Source: an uncultured Scytonema sp. (GTDB lineage Bacteria > Cyanobacteriota > Cyanobacteriia > Cyanobacteriales > Nostocaceae). Taken from it: a stretch of 60,407 bases of DNA. Position 1 is the stretch's first letter. Every line of letters starts with the position of its first letter. Below are positions 46,701 through 54,700 of this stretch, piece by piece. Location: the NCBI GenBank assembly GCA_937873135.1, contig CALMVQ010000021.1, positions 1 through 60,407 on the forward strand, in the 5' to 3' direction. The notes beneath the pieces are model-generated. The model was given only the letters and a program-made list of their open reading frames with translations, was not told where the DNA came from and did not search any database. A program made the position numbers and the translations under genes.

Positions 46701-49700
46701 TCACATTAGCGATCTTATTAGTTGTTAGTAACTCGCTTAAACCTGACTGGAAAAAACCACCATTCCGCAGCTCCTTAACACTATCCTTGACTGCTTGGAT
46801 AATATAATTGATATCCGCATCCGTATGTGCTGTAGAAAGAAAACAGTTACGCCCCTCCCAGATATAAACACCTTTGTCAATTAAATGATAAAAAAATAAA
46901 TCTAGATTTCCTGAGAAAGTAAAACGAAACAGCGAACCAAAATGCACAATGCGGATAGGCGCATCTTCTTTTTCAAAGTAAGAGTTAAGTGTTTCGGCTA
47001 ACTGCGATGTGCGCTGATTTAACTGCTGCTGAAGTGAAGGGCCTTGTTTCTTGAGATGCTGAAGTACTGCTAATGCCGCAACCATCCCTGTGTGATTTTT
47101 ATTGAAGGTTCCGGCAAAAAATATCTTTTCTGCTTGTGGATACGAAGCATCTCCATAGTTCCACAAACCACCATCAATACCATTCAGATAAGTGGCTTTT
47201 CCAGCTACCACCCCTATTGGAGTTCCACCGCCGATAATTTTTCCATAGGTGACGATATCTGCTTTAATCCCAAACCATGTTTGTGCCCCACCTGAATGTA
47301 TACGAAAACCTGTGAGAACTTCATCAAAAATCAGTGCTGTTCCTGATGCTTGAGTCAATTGCCTTAACTGCTGTAAAAACTCTTTGGGCTGTAAATCCGG
47401 TCGGCGGCTCTGCACAGGCTCAACCAATACAGCAGCTAATTCTTGAGCATGGACTTGCAAAATCTCAATGGATTTTGGATTTCCGTAATCCAGTACTAAA
47501 ACATTTTCAACAAAGTTCTGAGATACTCCTGAAGCCAAGGGTACAGCTTTAATCTTACCCTCTAACGCTGTGGCTAAGATTCCATCAAACTGACCGTGAT
47601 AGGAACCAGCAAATAAAGCAATTTTACTACGACCTGTCGCTGAGCGTGCTAGACGTAGCGCTGTCATCACTGCTTCTGTACCTGAATTACAGAAAGTAAC
47701 ACGCTCCATACCAGTCAATTCGCAAATTAACTGGGCAACTTCTCCTGCTAACTTAGACTGTGGACCAATTTTTAAACCTTGTTGATAGTGCTTTTCAACA
47801 GCTTCAGTAACGAACTGTGGATCATGTCCAAAAAGAAGCACCCCGAATCCCATAGTAATATCTACATACTCATTCCCGTCCACATCCCAAAATCTAGAAC
47901 CTTCCGCTCGCTCTCCAGCGATAGGATAGACCATCTCCTTAATGGACAGACGGAACCCAGCTGTAGCTCTGCTATCAGCTAGTACCGGACGATAGCTTTG
48001 TGCAAACTGTTTTGATTTTGGATGGCGCTTGTTATAATGATCGCTCAGTACCTCTATATGATGCTGTTGTCGCAGACTTAGTACATTTGCTTGAATATCT
48101 GCACCTGGAGAAGAAAGAGGTGAAAATACCTGAGGTGACGTTTGCTTTAGCTCCGGCTTGGCTGGAGTCGCAGAAGGTGTCGCTTCAGAGATTTGGTTGT
48201 GTTGCTCTTTCTTTTGCGAATCAACAGCAGGCGTTATAGCTGGAGTAGATTGAAACTGTTCATGGGATGACAATAAACTTTTTGAAGTCGAACCGTTGTC
48301 GCGTAAAACCTCTAATTGCTGAGACATTAACTGAGACATAGCTTGGATCTGCTGCGTCATAATTCGTTCTAAGGTTGTCTCAGACGATATTGTTCCTTTG
48401 CATTCAGAATCCTGTTTACTATGAAGGCTCGATTCAGCAGTTGAGTGAGCAGAGGTGAGTTGCTCTGGCTGCTGTGGTTGTACGTTTAAATTAGGTCGTT
48501 GGGGCGAATCTGGCTCAACCCATTGTGAAGATAAATTTTGGTCTATGTACGTAGCTAATGTATAAATAGTTGTCAAATCTTCAAATAACTGACGAATTGC
48601 AATTTTGATGTCATAGGTGTTTTCAATCTGACGCACTGCATCAACGAGAATAATAGAATCTGCACCCATTTCCAGAAAAGGAGCATGAATGTTAACATCT
48701 GATGGCGAGACTTGCAGTGAATTCCCGACTAAGGCTTGTAATGTAGCTAAAATTTCTTCTCGTCTGCTAGGTGTGGGAGTCGCATCTAACTCTGACTTCG
48801 GTTTGTTGCCATTTACAGCCAAGTCTTTTTCATTCATTGTTTTTTCTACTTGTTGAATCCAATAGCGCTGTCTTTGAAACGGATAAGTCGGTAGTACAAC
48901 TTTCGCGTGCGGATAATCTCCCTCAAACCCTAACCAATCAACCTTGACTCCCTGAACGTATAATTGACTCAAGCTAGAAAGCAGTTGTTGCCATTCTGGT
49001 ATTCCTGTACGCAAAGAAGGTAGCCACAAACACTCGTTCTCTGGTAAGCACTGATGACCCATGCTCAACAAAATCGGCTTGGCTCCAATTTCTAAGAACA
49101 ACTCACACCCTTGCTGATGTAATGTCTGCATACCAGTGGCAAACTGTACCGTTTGGCGCACATGACTTACCCAGTATTCCGGTGTGGTAATCTGCTCATC
49201 AGCTAGTTGTCCAGTAACATTGGATACTAGTGGAATCTGGTGTCGTTTGTAGGTGACATGATTGGCTACTTGCTCAAACTCCTTCAACATTGGTGTCATC
49301 AGTGGGGAATGGAAGGCATGGGATACTTGCAAAAGCTTCGTCTTGATTCCCTGCGCTTCTAACTTATGGCAAATAGTACCAATGTCTTCACTAGCTCCCG
49401 AGATTACCACACTTTCCGGACCATTAATGGCAGCAATCGCCACTTTGTCTTGTAATGGTGCGATGATTTGCCGTACTTCCTCTTCGGAAGCAGTCAGCGA
49501 AACCATCTCGCCTCCCGGTGGCAGTTGCTGCATCAACCGTCCTCGATGGGCGATAAGTTTGAGTCCATCTTCCAGACTAAAAATTCCTGCTACAGTTGCC
49601 GCCATATATTCCCCAACACTATGGCCCATCACCACATCTGGTTCAATGCCCCAAGATTTCCACAGTTGATACAGGGCATATTCAAAAGCAAACAGCGCAG

Positions 49701-51684
49701 GTTGAGTATAGGCGGTTTGATCAATAGGCACGGATGAGGAAGATGAGGGAGAATTTTCAACAAACTTCTCGCCAGCTCCCCAGATCCCCATCTCTTCTAC
49801 CTGAGGAGGATAGAGGACTTCTAACAGTGAATGTTCCAGGAATGGGCGCAGAATTTCATCACACTGATCCAATGTTTGACGGAAAATGGGGTGAGTGTTG
49901 TAGAGTTCGCGTCCCATATTGATATACTGGGAACCCTGACCTGTGAATAAAAACGCTATTTTCGGACGTTTTCTCGATACTTCTCCACTTACTAGTCCAA
50001 CAGTTTCATTACCAGCAGCTATCACACTCAACTTTTCACCCAACTCTGAGGTTGTTCGTGCTACTACAGCGAGGCGGTGGGCAAAATGTGATCGCCCCGT
50101 ATTTGCTGTAAAACATACATCTGCCAGAAATACTTCAGGATGATTTAACAGAAACTCTTGATAACTTCGTATGACCTGCTGAAGCGCCTTCTCACTTTTA
50201 GCTGACAAAGTTAGAAGATATACAGGTCGTTCCGTTGTGTCTGCAGTGCTGGACTCACCGTCCTGGCTTTTTGACTCTTGACTTTCTACTGGTGCTTCCT
50301 CTATAATCAGATGCACATTAGTCCCACTCATGCCAAAGGAACTGACTCCAGCCAAATGAGGGTGTTGTTTTGTAGACCAGGGAGTGGGCACTGTCGGCAC
50401 TTCAATTGGAAGTTTCTGCCAAGGAATGTAGGGATTTGGCTGTTTCAGATGTAAGGTGGGTGGAATTAACTTGTGCTGGAGCGCAAGCACAACTTTCATG
50501 AGACTAGCTATCCCGGCAGCTGCTTCTAAATGACCAATATTAGTTTTTACCGAACCAATGGCTAGGCGATCGCCCTCTGAGCGTCCTTGAGCTAATACCT
50601 TTCCCAATGCCAACACTTCGATGGGATCTCCCAAAGGTGTCCCCGTTCCATGAGCTTCCACATATTGGATCTGAGTTGGCTCTACCCCAGCATTGAACAA
50701 TGCTTGACGAATTACTGCTTCTTGAGCAGAACCGTTGGGAGCTGTGAGTCCATTACTCTGACCATCATGATTGACAGCCGAACCTCTAATCGTAGCTAAA
50801 ATATTATCGCCGTCTGCGATCGCTTCACTCAGACGCTTCAGCACTATGATTCCACACCCTTCTCCCCGCACATAGCCATCAGCATCAGCATCGAAGCTTT
50901 TGCAGCGATCGTCAGTAGCTAAAGCTTTCAGCTTACAAAAGCCAATTGTAGTTGTTGGCGAGAGTATCAAGTTCACCCCACCCGCTATGGCGAGATTACA
51001 TTCTCTTGAACGCAAACTGGAGCATGCTAAATGAACTCCCAGTAGTGAAGAAGAACAGGTAGTATCTAATTGCATGGTAGGGCCTTGTAGACCCAAGATA
51101 TATGACAAGCGACCGACAGCAATACTTTGGCTGTTACCTAATAACGTGTAGGCATCAATACAGGTCGGATCGCCAGAATTTATGCTTAATTGTGAATAGT
51201 CATCAAAGCCAACTCCAATAAATACTCCTGTTTGGCTCCCTCTCAAACCCTCTACTGCAATTGAAGCGTTTTCTAATGCCTCCCATGTTACCTCGAGAAG
51301 CAGCCGCTGCTGGGGGTCTATACTTGTCGCTTCTCGTGGAGAAATCCCAAAGAACTGAGGATCGAACTTGTCTACTTCATCTAAAAATCCACCGTATCGC
51401 GTGTACATCTTCCCTGGTACCTCGGGATCTGGATCATAGTAAAAATCAATATCCCAGCGATTTGATGGTACTTCTTGGGTTGCATGTCTTCCCTCATACA
51501 AAAGATTCCAAAATGCTTCTGGATTATTTACACCTCCCGGAAAGCGGCACCCCATACCGACAATGGCAATCGGTTCTGTTCTTGCTTGCTCAATGGCATC
51601 AAGTTTAGAACGCGCATTTGTTAATTCTAAATATGCATTTTTTAACAACAGTCGATAGTTTATATTATCTGAAGTATTACTCAT
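37780..51684 (-). CDS. Hybrid PKS-NRPS: KS-AT-ACP-AMT-cMT-C-A-PCP-C-A(NMT)-PCP
   Basis: Domains in the 4634-residue protein: KS (35-460; Cys210 in DTTCSSS, His345, His385); AT (575-935; GHSVG Ser689, HAFH 789-792, predicting malonyl-CoA); ACP (Ser1010 in GADS); class III aminotransferase (1235-1640; PLP Lys1482 in TYGKIIGGG); C-methyltransferase (1720-2060; EIGGGTGG at 1904); C (HHIVIDG 2221); A (about 2550-3060, pocket D-V-A-D-T-G-A-I-A, unassigned); PCP (near 3095); C (HHIAADG near 3287); A (pocket D-A-W-T-V-A-A-V-C, Phe/Tyr-like) interrupted by an N-methyltransferase (EIGCGTG near 4132); PCP (Ser4576). There is no KR, DH or ER. The layout adds malonate, converts the ketone to an amine, probably methylates C2 and adds two residues. 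A methyltransferase placed after the aminotransferase is unusual. Confidence 0.93.
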   Translation of the reverse strand: MSNTSDNINYRLLLKNAYLELTNARSKLDAIEQARTEPIAIVGMGCRFPGGVNNPEAFWNLLYEGRHATQEVPSNRWDIDFYYDPDPEVPGKMYTRYGGFLDEVDKFDPQFFGISPREATSIDPQQRLLLEVTWEALENASIAVEGLRGSQTGVFIGVGFDDYSQLSINSGDPTCIDAYTLLGNSQSIAVGRLSYILGLQGPTMQLDTTCSSSLLGVHLACSSLRSRECNLAIAGGVNLILSPTTTIGFCKLKALATDDRCKSFDADADGYVRGEGCGIIVLKRLSEAIADGDNILATIRGSAVNHDGQSNGLTAPNGSAQEAVIRQALFNAGVEPTQIQYVEAHGTGTPLGDPIEVLALGKVLAQGRSEGDRLAIGSVKTNIGHLEAAAGIASLMKVVLALQHKLIPPTLHLKQPNPYIPWQKLPIEVPTVPTPWSTKQHPHLAGVSSFGMSGTNVHLIIEEAPVESQESKSQDGESSTADTTERPVYLLTLSAKSEKALQQVIRSYQEFLLNHPEVFLADVCFTANTGRSHFAHRLAVVARTTSELGEKLSVIAAGNETVGLVSGEVSRKRPKIAFLFTGQGSQYINMGRELYNTHPIFRQTLDQCDEILRPFLEHSLLEVLYPPQVEEMGIWGAGEKFVENSPSSSSSVPIDQTAYTQPALFAFEYALYQLWKSWGIEPDVVMGHSVGEYMAATVAGIFSLEDGLKLIAHRGRLMQQLPPGGEMVSLTASEEEVRQIIAPLQDKVAIAAINGPESVVISGASEDIGTICHKLEAQGIKTKLLQVSHAFHSPLMTPMLKEFEQVANHVTYKRHQIPLVSNVTGQLADEQITTPEYWVSHVRQTVQFATGMQTLHQQGCELFLEIGAKPILLSMGHQCLPENECLWLPSLRTGIPEWQQLLSSLSQLYVQGVKVDWLGFEGDYPHAKVVLPTYPFQRQRYWIQQVEKTMNEKDLAVNGNKPKSELDATPTPSRREEILATLQALVGNSLQVSPSDVNIHAPFLEMGADSIILVDAVRQIENTYDIKIAIRQLFEDLTTIYTLATYIDQNLSSQWVEPDSPQRPNLNVQPQQPEQLTSAHSTAESSLHSKQDSECKGTISSETTLERIMTQQIQAMSQLMSQQLEVLRDNGSTSKSLLSSHEQFQSTPAITPAVDSQKKEQHNQISEATPSATPAKPELKQTSPQVFSPLSSPGADIQANVLSLRQQHHIEVLSDHYNKRHPKSKQFAQSYRPVLADSRATAGFRLSIKEMVYPIAGERAEGSRFWDVDGNEYVDITMGFGVLLFGHDPQFVTEAVEKHYQQGLKIGPQSKLAGEVAQLICELTGMERVTFCNSGTEAVMTALRLARSATGRSKIALFAGSYHGQFDGILATALEGKIKAVPLASGVSQNFVENVLVLDYGNPKSIEILQVHAQELAAVLVEPVQSRRPDLQPKEFLQQLRQLTQASGTALIFDEVLTGFRIHSGGAQTWFGIKADIVTYGKIIGGGTPIGVVAGKATYLNGIDGGLWNYGDASYPQAEKIFFAGTFNKNHTGMVAALAVLQHLKKQGPSLQQQLNQRTSQLAETLNSYFEKEDAPIRIVHFGSLFRFTFSGNLDLFFYHLIDKGVYIWEGRNCFLSTAHTDADINYIIQAVKDSVKELRNGGFFQSGLSELLTTNKIANVTTVLSDKNLTPSALFSNTQQTIDAQASEELTDLRGSRDECRLRDYMPTPSEIGDRLLSEFTQVTCQQNIKLYEEAVSQLEALSITYVLRAFQQMGWEFQPSRRFSTKFIVEQLGIIEQHQRLLLRLLEILAEEKVLHQVDDYWEVTQVVEIQNIQAQEIAFLAQYPEVEAELTLLQRCGQKLAQVLQGECHPLELLFPKGNTTTLTKLYQDSPGSQVMNTLVQKAVSGVIECLPQECKVRILEIGGGTGGTTSYILPHLLNHQAEYVFTDISPVLISKAQKKFGDYPFVCCQILDIEQDPKTQTNDFRQYDLIIAANVLHATKDLRQTLKHLQQLLVPGGLLVLLEVTVRQRWLDLTFGLTEGWWKFTDLDLRLSSPLLSPYQWQDLLKESQFKEVVTIPNNQEKVGILSTQTVVIASAASEVPLTEAQKQLWILAQLGEDSSVAYNESVTLQIRGSLNTTAMSKAVQKLVDRHEALRTKISPKGDVQEILPIFKVDCPVLDFSCVEGDTYEGLRLRQAQVAEWLDQESRKPFDLTYGSLIRVHLLKLEPELYLLVLTAHHIVIDGWSIKVILRELGALYSAESQGMSCQIKPPKQFQEYIEWQNQQSQRQEMKTHQSYWLEKLTVPPVLDLPADRTRPTTKTYHASRKTIKLDAQVTKNLKLFSQQQGCTLLMTLLSVYMTFLHRLTGQDDIIVGVPTSGRSLLGSEGMVGYCAHFLPIRSELVGNPTFIEYLQQMRGHLLAAYEHQDYPFAQLLNQLNLPRDTSRSPLVDVSFNLDVPMTLPQIFQLETSLFPQVINFKDGDLHLNVVDIGGELLVDCGYNTDLFDADTIERWLNHFQILLPAIITQPKQDLKELPLLTAAQRHQLLVEWNDTQAEYPFDQCVHQLFELQVTRTPDAVALMYENQQLTYRELNSRANQLAHYLQTLGVGADVLVGLCVERSLLMVVGLLGILKAGGAYVPLDPDYPQERLNFMLEDAQVQVLLTQQPLLERLPENHTPLVCLDTDWQLISQSSDQNLVNSTTPNNLAYVIYTSGSTGQPKGVMIQHQSLVNITQTVIVEYGLSNSDRSLQFSSISFDVAAAEIYPCLSCGATIVLRTEQMLSSVQMFMEKCRDWDLTVLDLPTAYWYQVTIELASTNLLLPYSIRLVTIGGERLLNQQLRIWQQHIGEYPQLIDAYGPTETTIAATLCRLLGSVTTEVDEQKISIGHPIHNTQIYILDQYLQPVPIGVAGELHIGGAGLARGYLNRPELTQEKFIPNPFSTNSDSRLYKTGDLARYLPDGNIEYLGRIDNQVKIRGFRIELGEIEAVLNQHSDVQTSCVIACKDTTGDKRLIAYVVPYQQHTPTNRELRQYLSSQLPLYMVPNAFVVLESLPLTSNGKVDYRSLPAADLDTELIDEFVAPRTSIEKTLALVWAEVLRVEQVGIYDNFFELGGHSLLATQVISRLQEAFQISLPLRYLFKSPTVAQLSNVISVELQTDSHLTIPAIVPVPRENDLPLSWAQERLWFLHHLEGESAAYTMSCAVRLVGNLNVKALEQSLQEIVRRHEVLRTRFEVKDNKPVQAIAPHMTIKLPVVDLQDTPYPWKQVKQQVIKETNKPFDLTNGSVLRVMLWRVSQDEYILLLAIHHIAADGWSIGVLIRELSAHYRSISTNSSVLLPELSVQYTDFAVWQRQWLTSNVLERQLSYWKQQLAGAPPLLEMPTDRSRPSVQTFQGGIERFQLDSKLTSQIRQLSKESEATLFMTLLAGFAALLSRYSGQTDLVVGSPIANRNRKEIEPLIGFFVNTLALRFDLSQEPTFQDLLAQVRQITLDAYEHQDLPFEMLVEELQPERKLNRNPLVQVVFALQNAPTFPWDLPGLSVEQMSWHLETVRVDLEVHFWETPEGLNGFCCYSSDLFDAATIVRMMQHFQTLLEAIVANPEQPVNQLPLLTTAQKQQLLMEWNATQTDYPSSQCIHQLFEAQVVRTPDAVAVVFEEQQLTYRELNAQANQLAHYLQKLGVKPETLLGICVERSVSAIVGLLGILKAGGAYVPLDPKYPPERIAYMLSDSQVQVLLTQSQLMDRLPKHGAQVICLDKDWGVISQKSKENPVSGAQPNNLAYVIYTSGSTGQPKGVLVAHQGLCNLASAQKKLFDVQPDSRILQFASLSFDASIWEIVMAVCSGATLVLGTAESLLPGKDLMQLLHYQSITHVTLPPSALAVMPTGKLPALQNIVVAGEAISADLVGQWSRNRRLFNAYGPTECTVCATVAFCSDGSQKPPIGRPIANTQIYILDPHCQPSPIGVPGELYIGGIGLARGYMNRPDLTAEKFIRHPFSSKPDDRIYKTGDKARYLSDGNIEFLGRIDHQVKVRGFRIETGEVEAVLSQHPLVRESVVVAREDIPGDQRLVAYLVPDLKSEALSEQVYQWQNEYVSDWQTLYEQAYSQSQAYTDDLTFNIAGWNSSYTKQPIPAQEMQEWVDSTVKRILAVFPKRVLEIGCGTGLLLSRVAGHCQQYWGTDYSKAALKHVEQLCHAVDSLEHVRLLHKTADNFEGIPKAEFDTVILNSVIQYFPSVEYLLQVLEGVMATIGDQGTIFVGDVRSLPLLEPYHAAVQLSQVPESKSVEQWQQQVHQSIDGEEELVIDPSFFIALTQRFPQITWVEIQPKRGRFQNELTQFRYDVTIYINTNVQTRVVPWLNWQLDQLSFTQIQNQLLQEQPELLGIRRVPNQRVQQALQIWEWLEHPPDVETVSQLRQLIAQQSAGGINPEQFWELGQHLGYTVHLSWWESSQDGCFDVVFCRTSSTPTSDTQKAMPTAGAYTFWDNETVTDIPWTDYTNNPLRGKLVRKLVPQVRELLQMKLPNYMVPQVFVLLNDLPLTPNGKVDRRSLPTPDTATRNLSTGFVLPRTPIEAQLAQIWSEVLGLERIGVKDNFFEIGGHSLLATQVISRVNSAFGLDLPIQVIFESPTVTGIAAYMQVMDWAVKDLPVTEVSSEVVEF

Positions 51685-51782
51685 CTCAATTTTCTTATGT
51701 CATAGTATTTATCATTTGAGAGAAATTCATGGGTTTATTTATTGTATCTATCATTTGAGAAAAATTCATAGGTTTATTCATT

Positions 51783-54700
51783 TTATTTTCTCTTTTTATT
51801 TACTGCTATCTCCTCGCTGAGTAATTTAGCTAGTTCCTCTTCAGAGAGTGTTTCTAAATCCATTGGAATTTTTACAATCTGCTCATTAGATTCTGGATAT
51901 TTTAGTCCTAGGTTCTTGGAGCTTTCGATTTCACTGTTGAACCGTTGCTGTGAATTTACTTGAGAAGTTTGTTTTGATATGCTAAGTTTGCTGGCTATAT
52001 AATGCGCTAAAGCTTCAGTTGTGGGAAAGTTCCAGACAATCGTAGCTTCGAGTTCTAGAGTTTGTCCTAGCCAGTCTTCTAAATCCTGTGATAATTCTAC
52101 CGCTATGACTGAATCCATGCCATATTCAGCAAAAGATTGACTAGAGTTCACTACTTTGGCATCAACTTTTAATTTTTTGACCAGCCAATTTTCTATCCAG
52201 TTCTGAATCGTCTCGCCTGTATGAAGATAGAGATGTTGAAACTCATCAGAGTCAGCTTCTACAGGCTTAGGCATTTCAATTGGGGTAGAAATTTCTACCT
52301 GGTTATTGGATTTTTGACCCGAACTAATTATAGAACGGTCTTGCCGTAGCAGTTCATCTAGTTCATGGTCTTCGCCTGCGAGAGTTTGTTCAATATTGCC
52401 GATCGCGTCTGTATAATCCAGTATGATCTCACTAATGGCATCTGGATTTGATAAAACAGATTCAGTCGGGGTACCGCGCAGGGCTGTTTCGAGCTTTTGT
52501 TGAAAGTGAAGTTGTGTCCACTCAACAGCGCAGCGTAAAGGTTCTGATTGCATTCGTTCAAAGGCTTGTTGAGTTACAGCCCACAGAACTGCAAAGGAGA
52601 CAAGTTCGCCGATGAGTAGATATCCCCAACGGGTTGCGGAGATTTGGTCGGGAAAGGGAGCATGAGCTTGGGTGTAGCGATCGCGGATTTTTTCAACAGC
52701 CTCTCTCAAGCGATGAGAAACTAGTGGTGCTGCCAGTTCCTTGCTGAGAAAGTGGTGTATTCTTGCACTATTATTGACAACACAGGAGCCAACAAACATC
52801 TGTAGGGTTTCGGTAGGGCCTTCAAAAATACGAATTACTCTAGCATCGCGGAGGATCTGAGGTGCGATGTTTGTCTCGATATAACCGCGACCGCCCAGTA
52901 GCTGAACGAGACTATCAGCAGCCTTCCAGAAAAACTCCGGGCCAGTTGTCTTGCAAATTGCATAAACTTCCGGTGGAACAAAATTCCCATCGTCAAGTAA
53001 CCTGCTTATCTTAGCAACCAGAATTTCCACAGATGTAATAGCCGCCGTGAGATCGCTCAATCGCATCAGCGTTACTGGGTTATCTAGCAAGCGACCGGTT
53101 GATATGGAACGGCGATCAGCATAGCGAAGCATCAACTGGGCACAACGCTTCATCCCGCCTACGCTCATAGCCGCCAGACCTAATCGAGCATACATCATAG
53201 CATCCTGAGCAGCTTTCATTCCTTGCCCTGGATTGCCCAACAAATGCTCTGAATCAACGGCTACGCCGTCTAAATGTAAAGTATTCTGAACCATGCCCCG
53301 CATTCCCATCGTCAGGGCTTCGAGTCCAGAGCGCAAACCCTGCATTCCTTGACGGACAACAAAACCACTGATTCCACTAGATTTGCCATTGGTATCAAGG
53401 TGTTGAACAAAAACATTAATCGCACCTGCCCATGCTGCTGAACCGCTCCATATCTTAGTCCCTTGTAAGAGCCAGCCACCATTAGTATCTGGTATTGCTT
53501 TAGCTGAGATGGCTTGGGTATTTGACCCTGCGCCTGCTTCTGTAATTGCAAAAGCAGCCAGTTCGCGACCTGTGGCTAAAATAGGAAGTAGTTCATCCCG
53601 AACTATATTTGAGGCATAGTTCAGTATGGGACGAATCCCGAGAACGTTGTTAACAATCACAAAGGAAGCTAGTGTTTGGTCGATCGCCCCAAGTTGTTCT
53701 ATAACCCGCATGGTATCATAGTTGCCAAGACCAAGACCCCCATATTCGGGTGGCACCTGCATACCCAAAAGACCATGATTTCCAAAATCGAGCACAATGT
53801 AGGGTGGGATGCACCGACGCTCATCAATAAGTTGGGAGTTAATTCGTTCGTTAGCGTAATGGCGCAGCCATTCGATCAATTTGCTGGCACGTTCTTCACT
53901 AGAATATCCTACCATTGTAATATTGGTACTTTGAATGCGAGAATCTGATTTTTGCCGAGTTTGAATTGGTTTTGCTAGAGATTCTGCTTTGGGTTGAGAC
54001 TGTTCTGAAGTTTGGCTGGACGAACTCTCGCCCCAAGAGGCTACCACCTTTAAGCTTTTTTCTAGAAATGCACTTCGGCAAGCAGAGCGTTGAATCTTAC
54101 CACTGGAAGTTTTAGGAATGCTCCCGGTATCAAGTAGGACTATTGCATAAATCTGTAACTCATGTTCTAGCGAGACAGATTTACGGATAGATCTCACTAC
54201 CATCTCTACATCTAACTTCCGCCGCCAAGTGCGCTCTACCTCTTGAATGATCGCTAATTGCTCTTTACCCTCGACTTCCACTGTAAAAGCCGCTCCACAA
54301 TTAGGTCGCAGTGCTGGGTGGCTCTGTGCCACTGTCCGTTCAATGTCTTGAGGATAATGGTTTTGACCCCGGACAATAATCACGTCTTTAAGTCGCCCTG
54401 TGATGAACAACTCGCCATTTTTCAAGAATCCTAAATCCCCCGTTCTCATAAACGGTTCTTCTTTGGTGCCTTTTAAATAAGCACCGAAAGTTTTCTTAGT
54501 TTCTTCTGTTCGCTGCCAATATCCTTGAGCGACGGTAGAGCCAGAAACCCAAATTTCTCCAACTTCTGCCGGGGCACATTGGGTTAATAATTCAGGATGA
54601 ACAATGACTACTTTAGTATCAATTCCGGGCTTTCCGCATCCTACAAGGGTCTGTAGTTTCTCCTCACTTTTGCTTTCTATTACCTGATTGTGTGCTAGCG

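Noticed and set aside
37780-51684. A hydroxylase domain expected for a microginin-type assembly line
   Set aside because: I looked for a monooxygenase between the aminotransferase and the first C domain. The region instead reads as a C-methyltransferase with EIGGGTGG.
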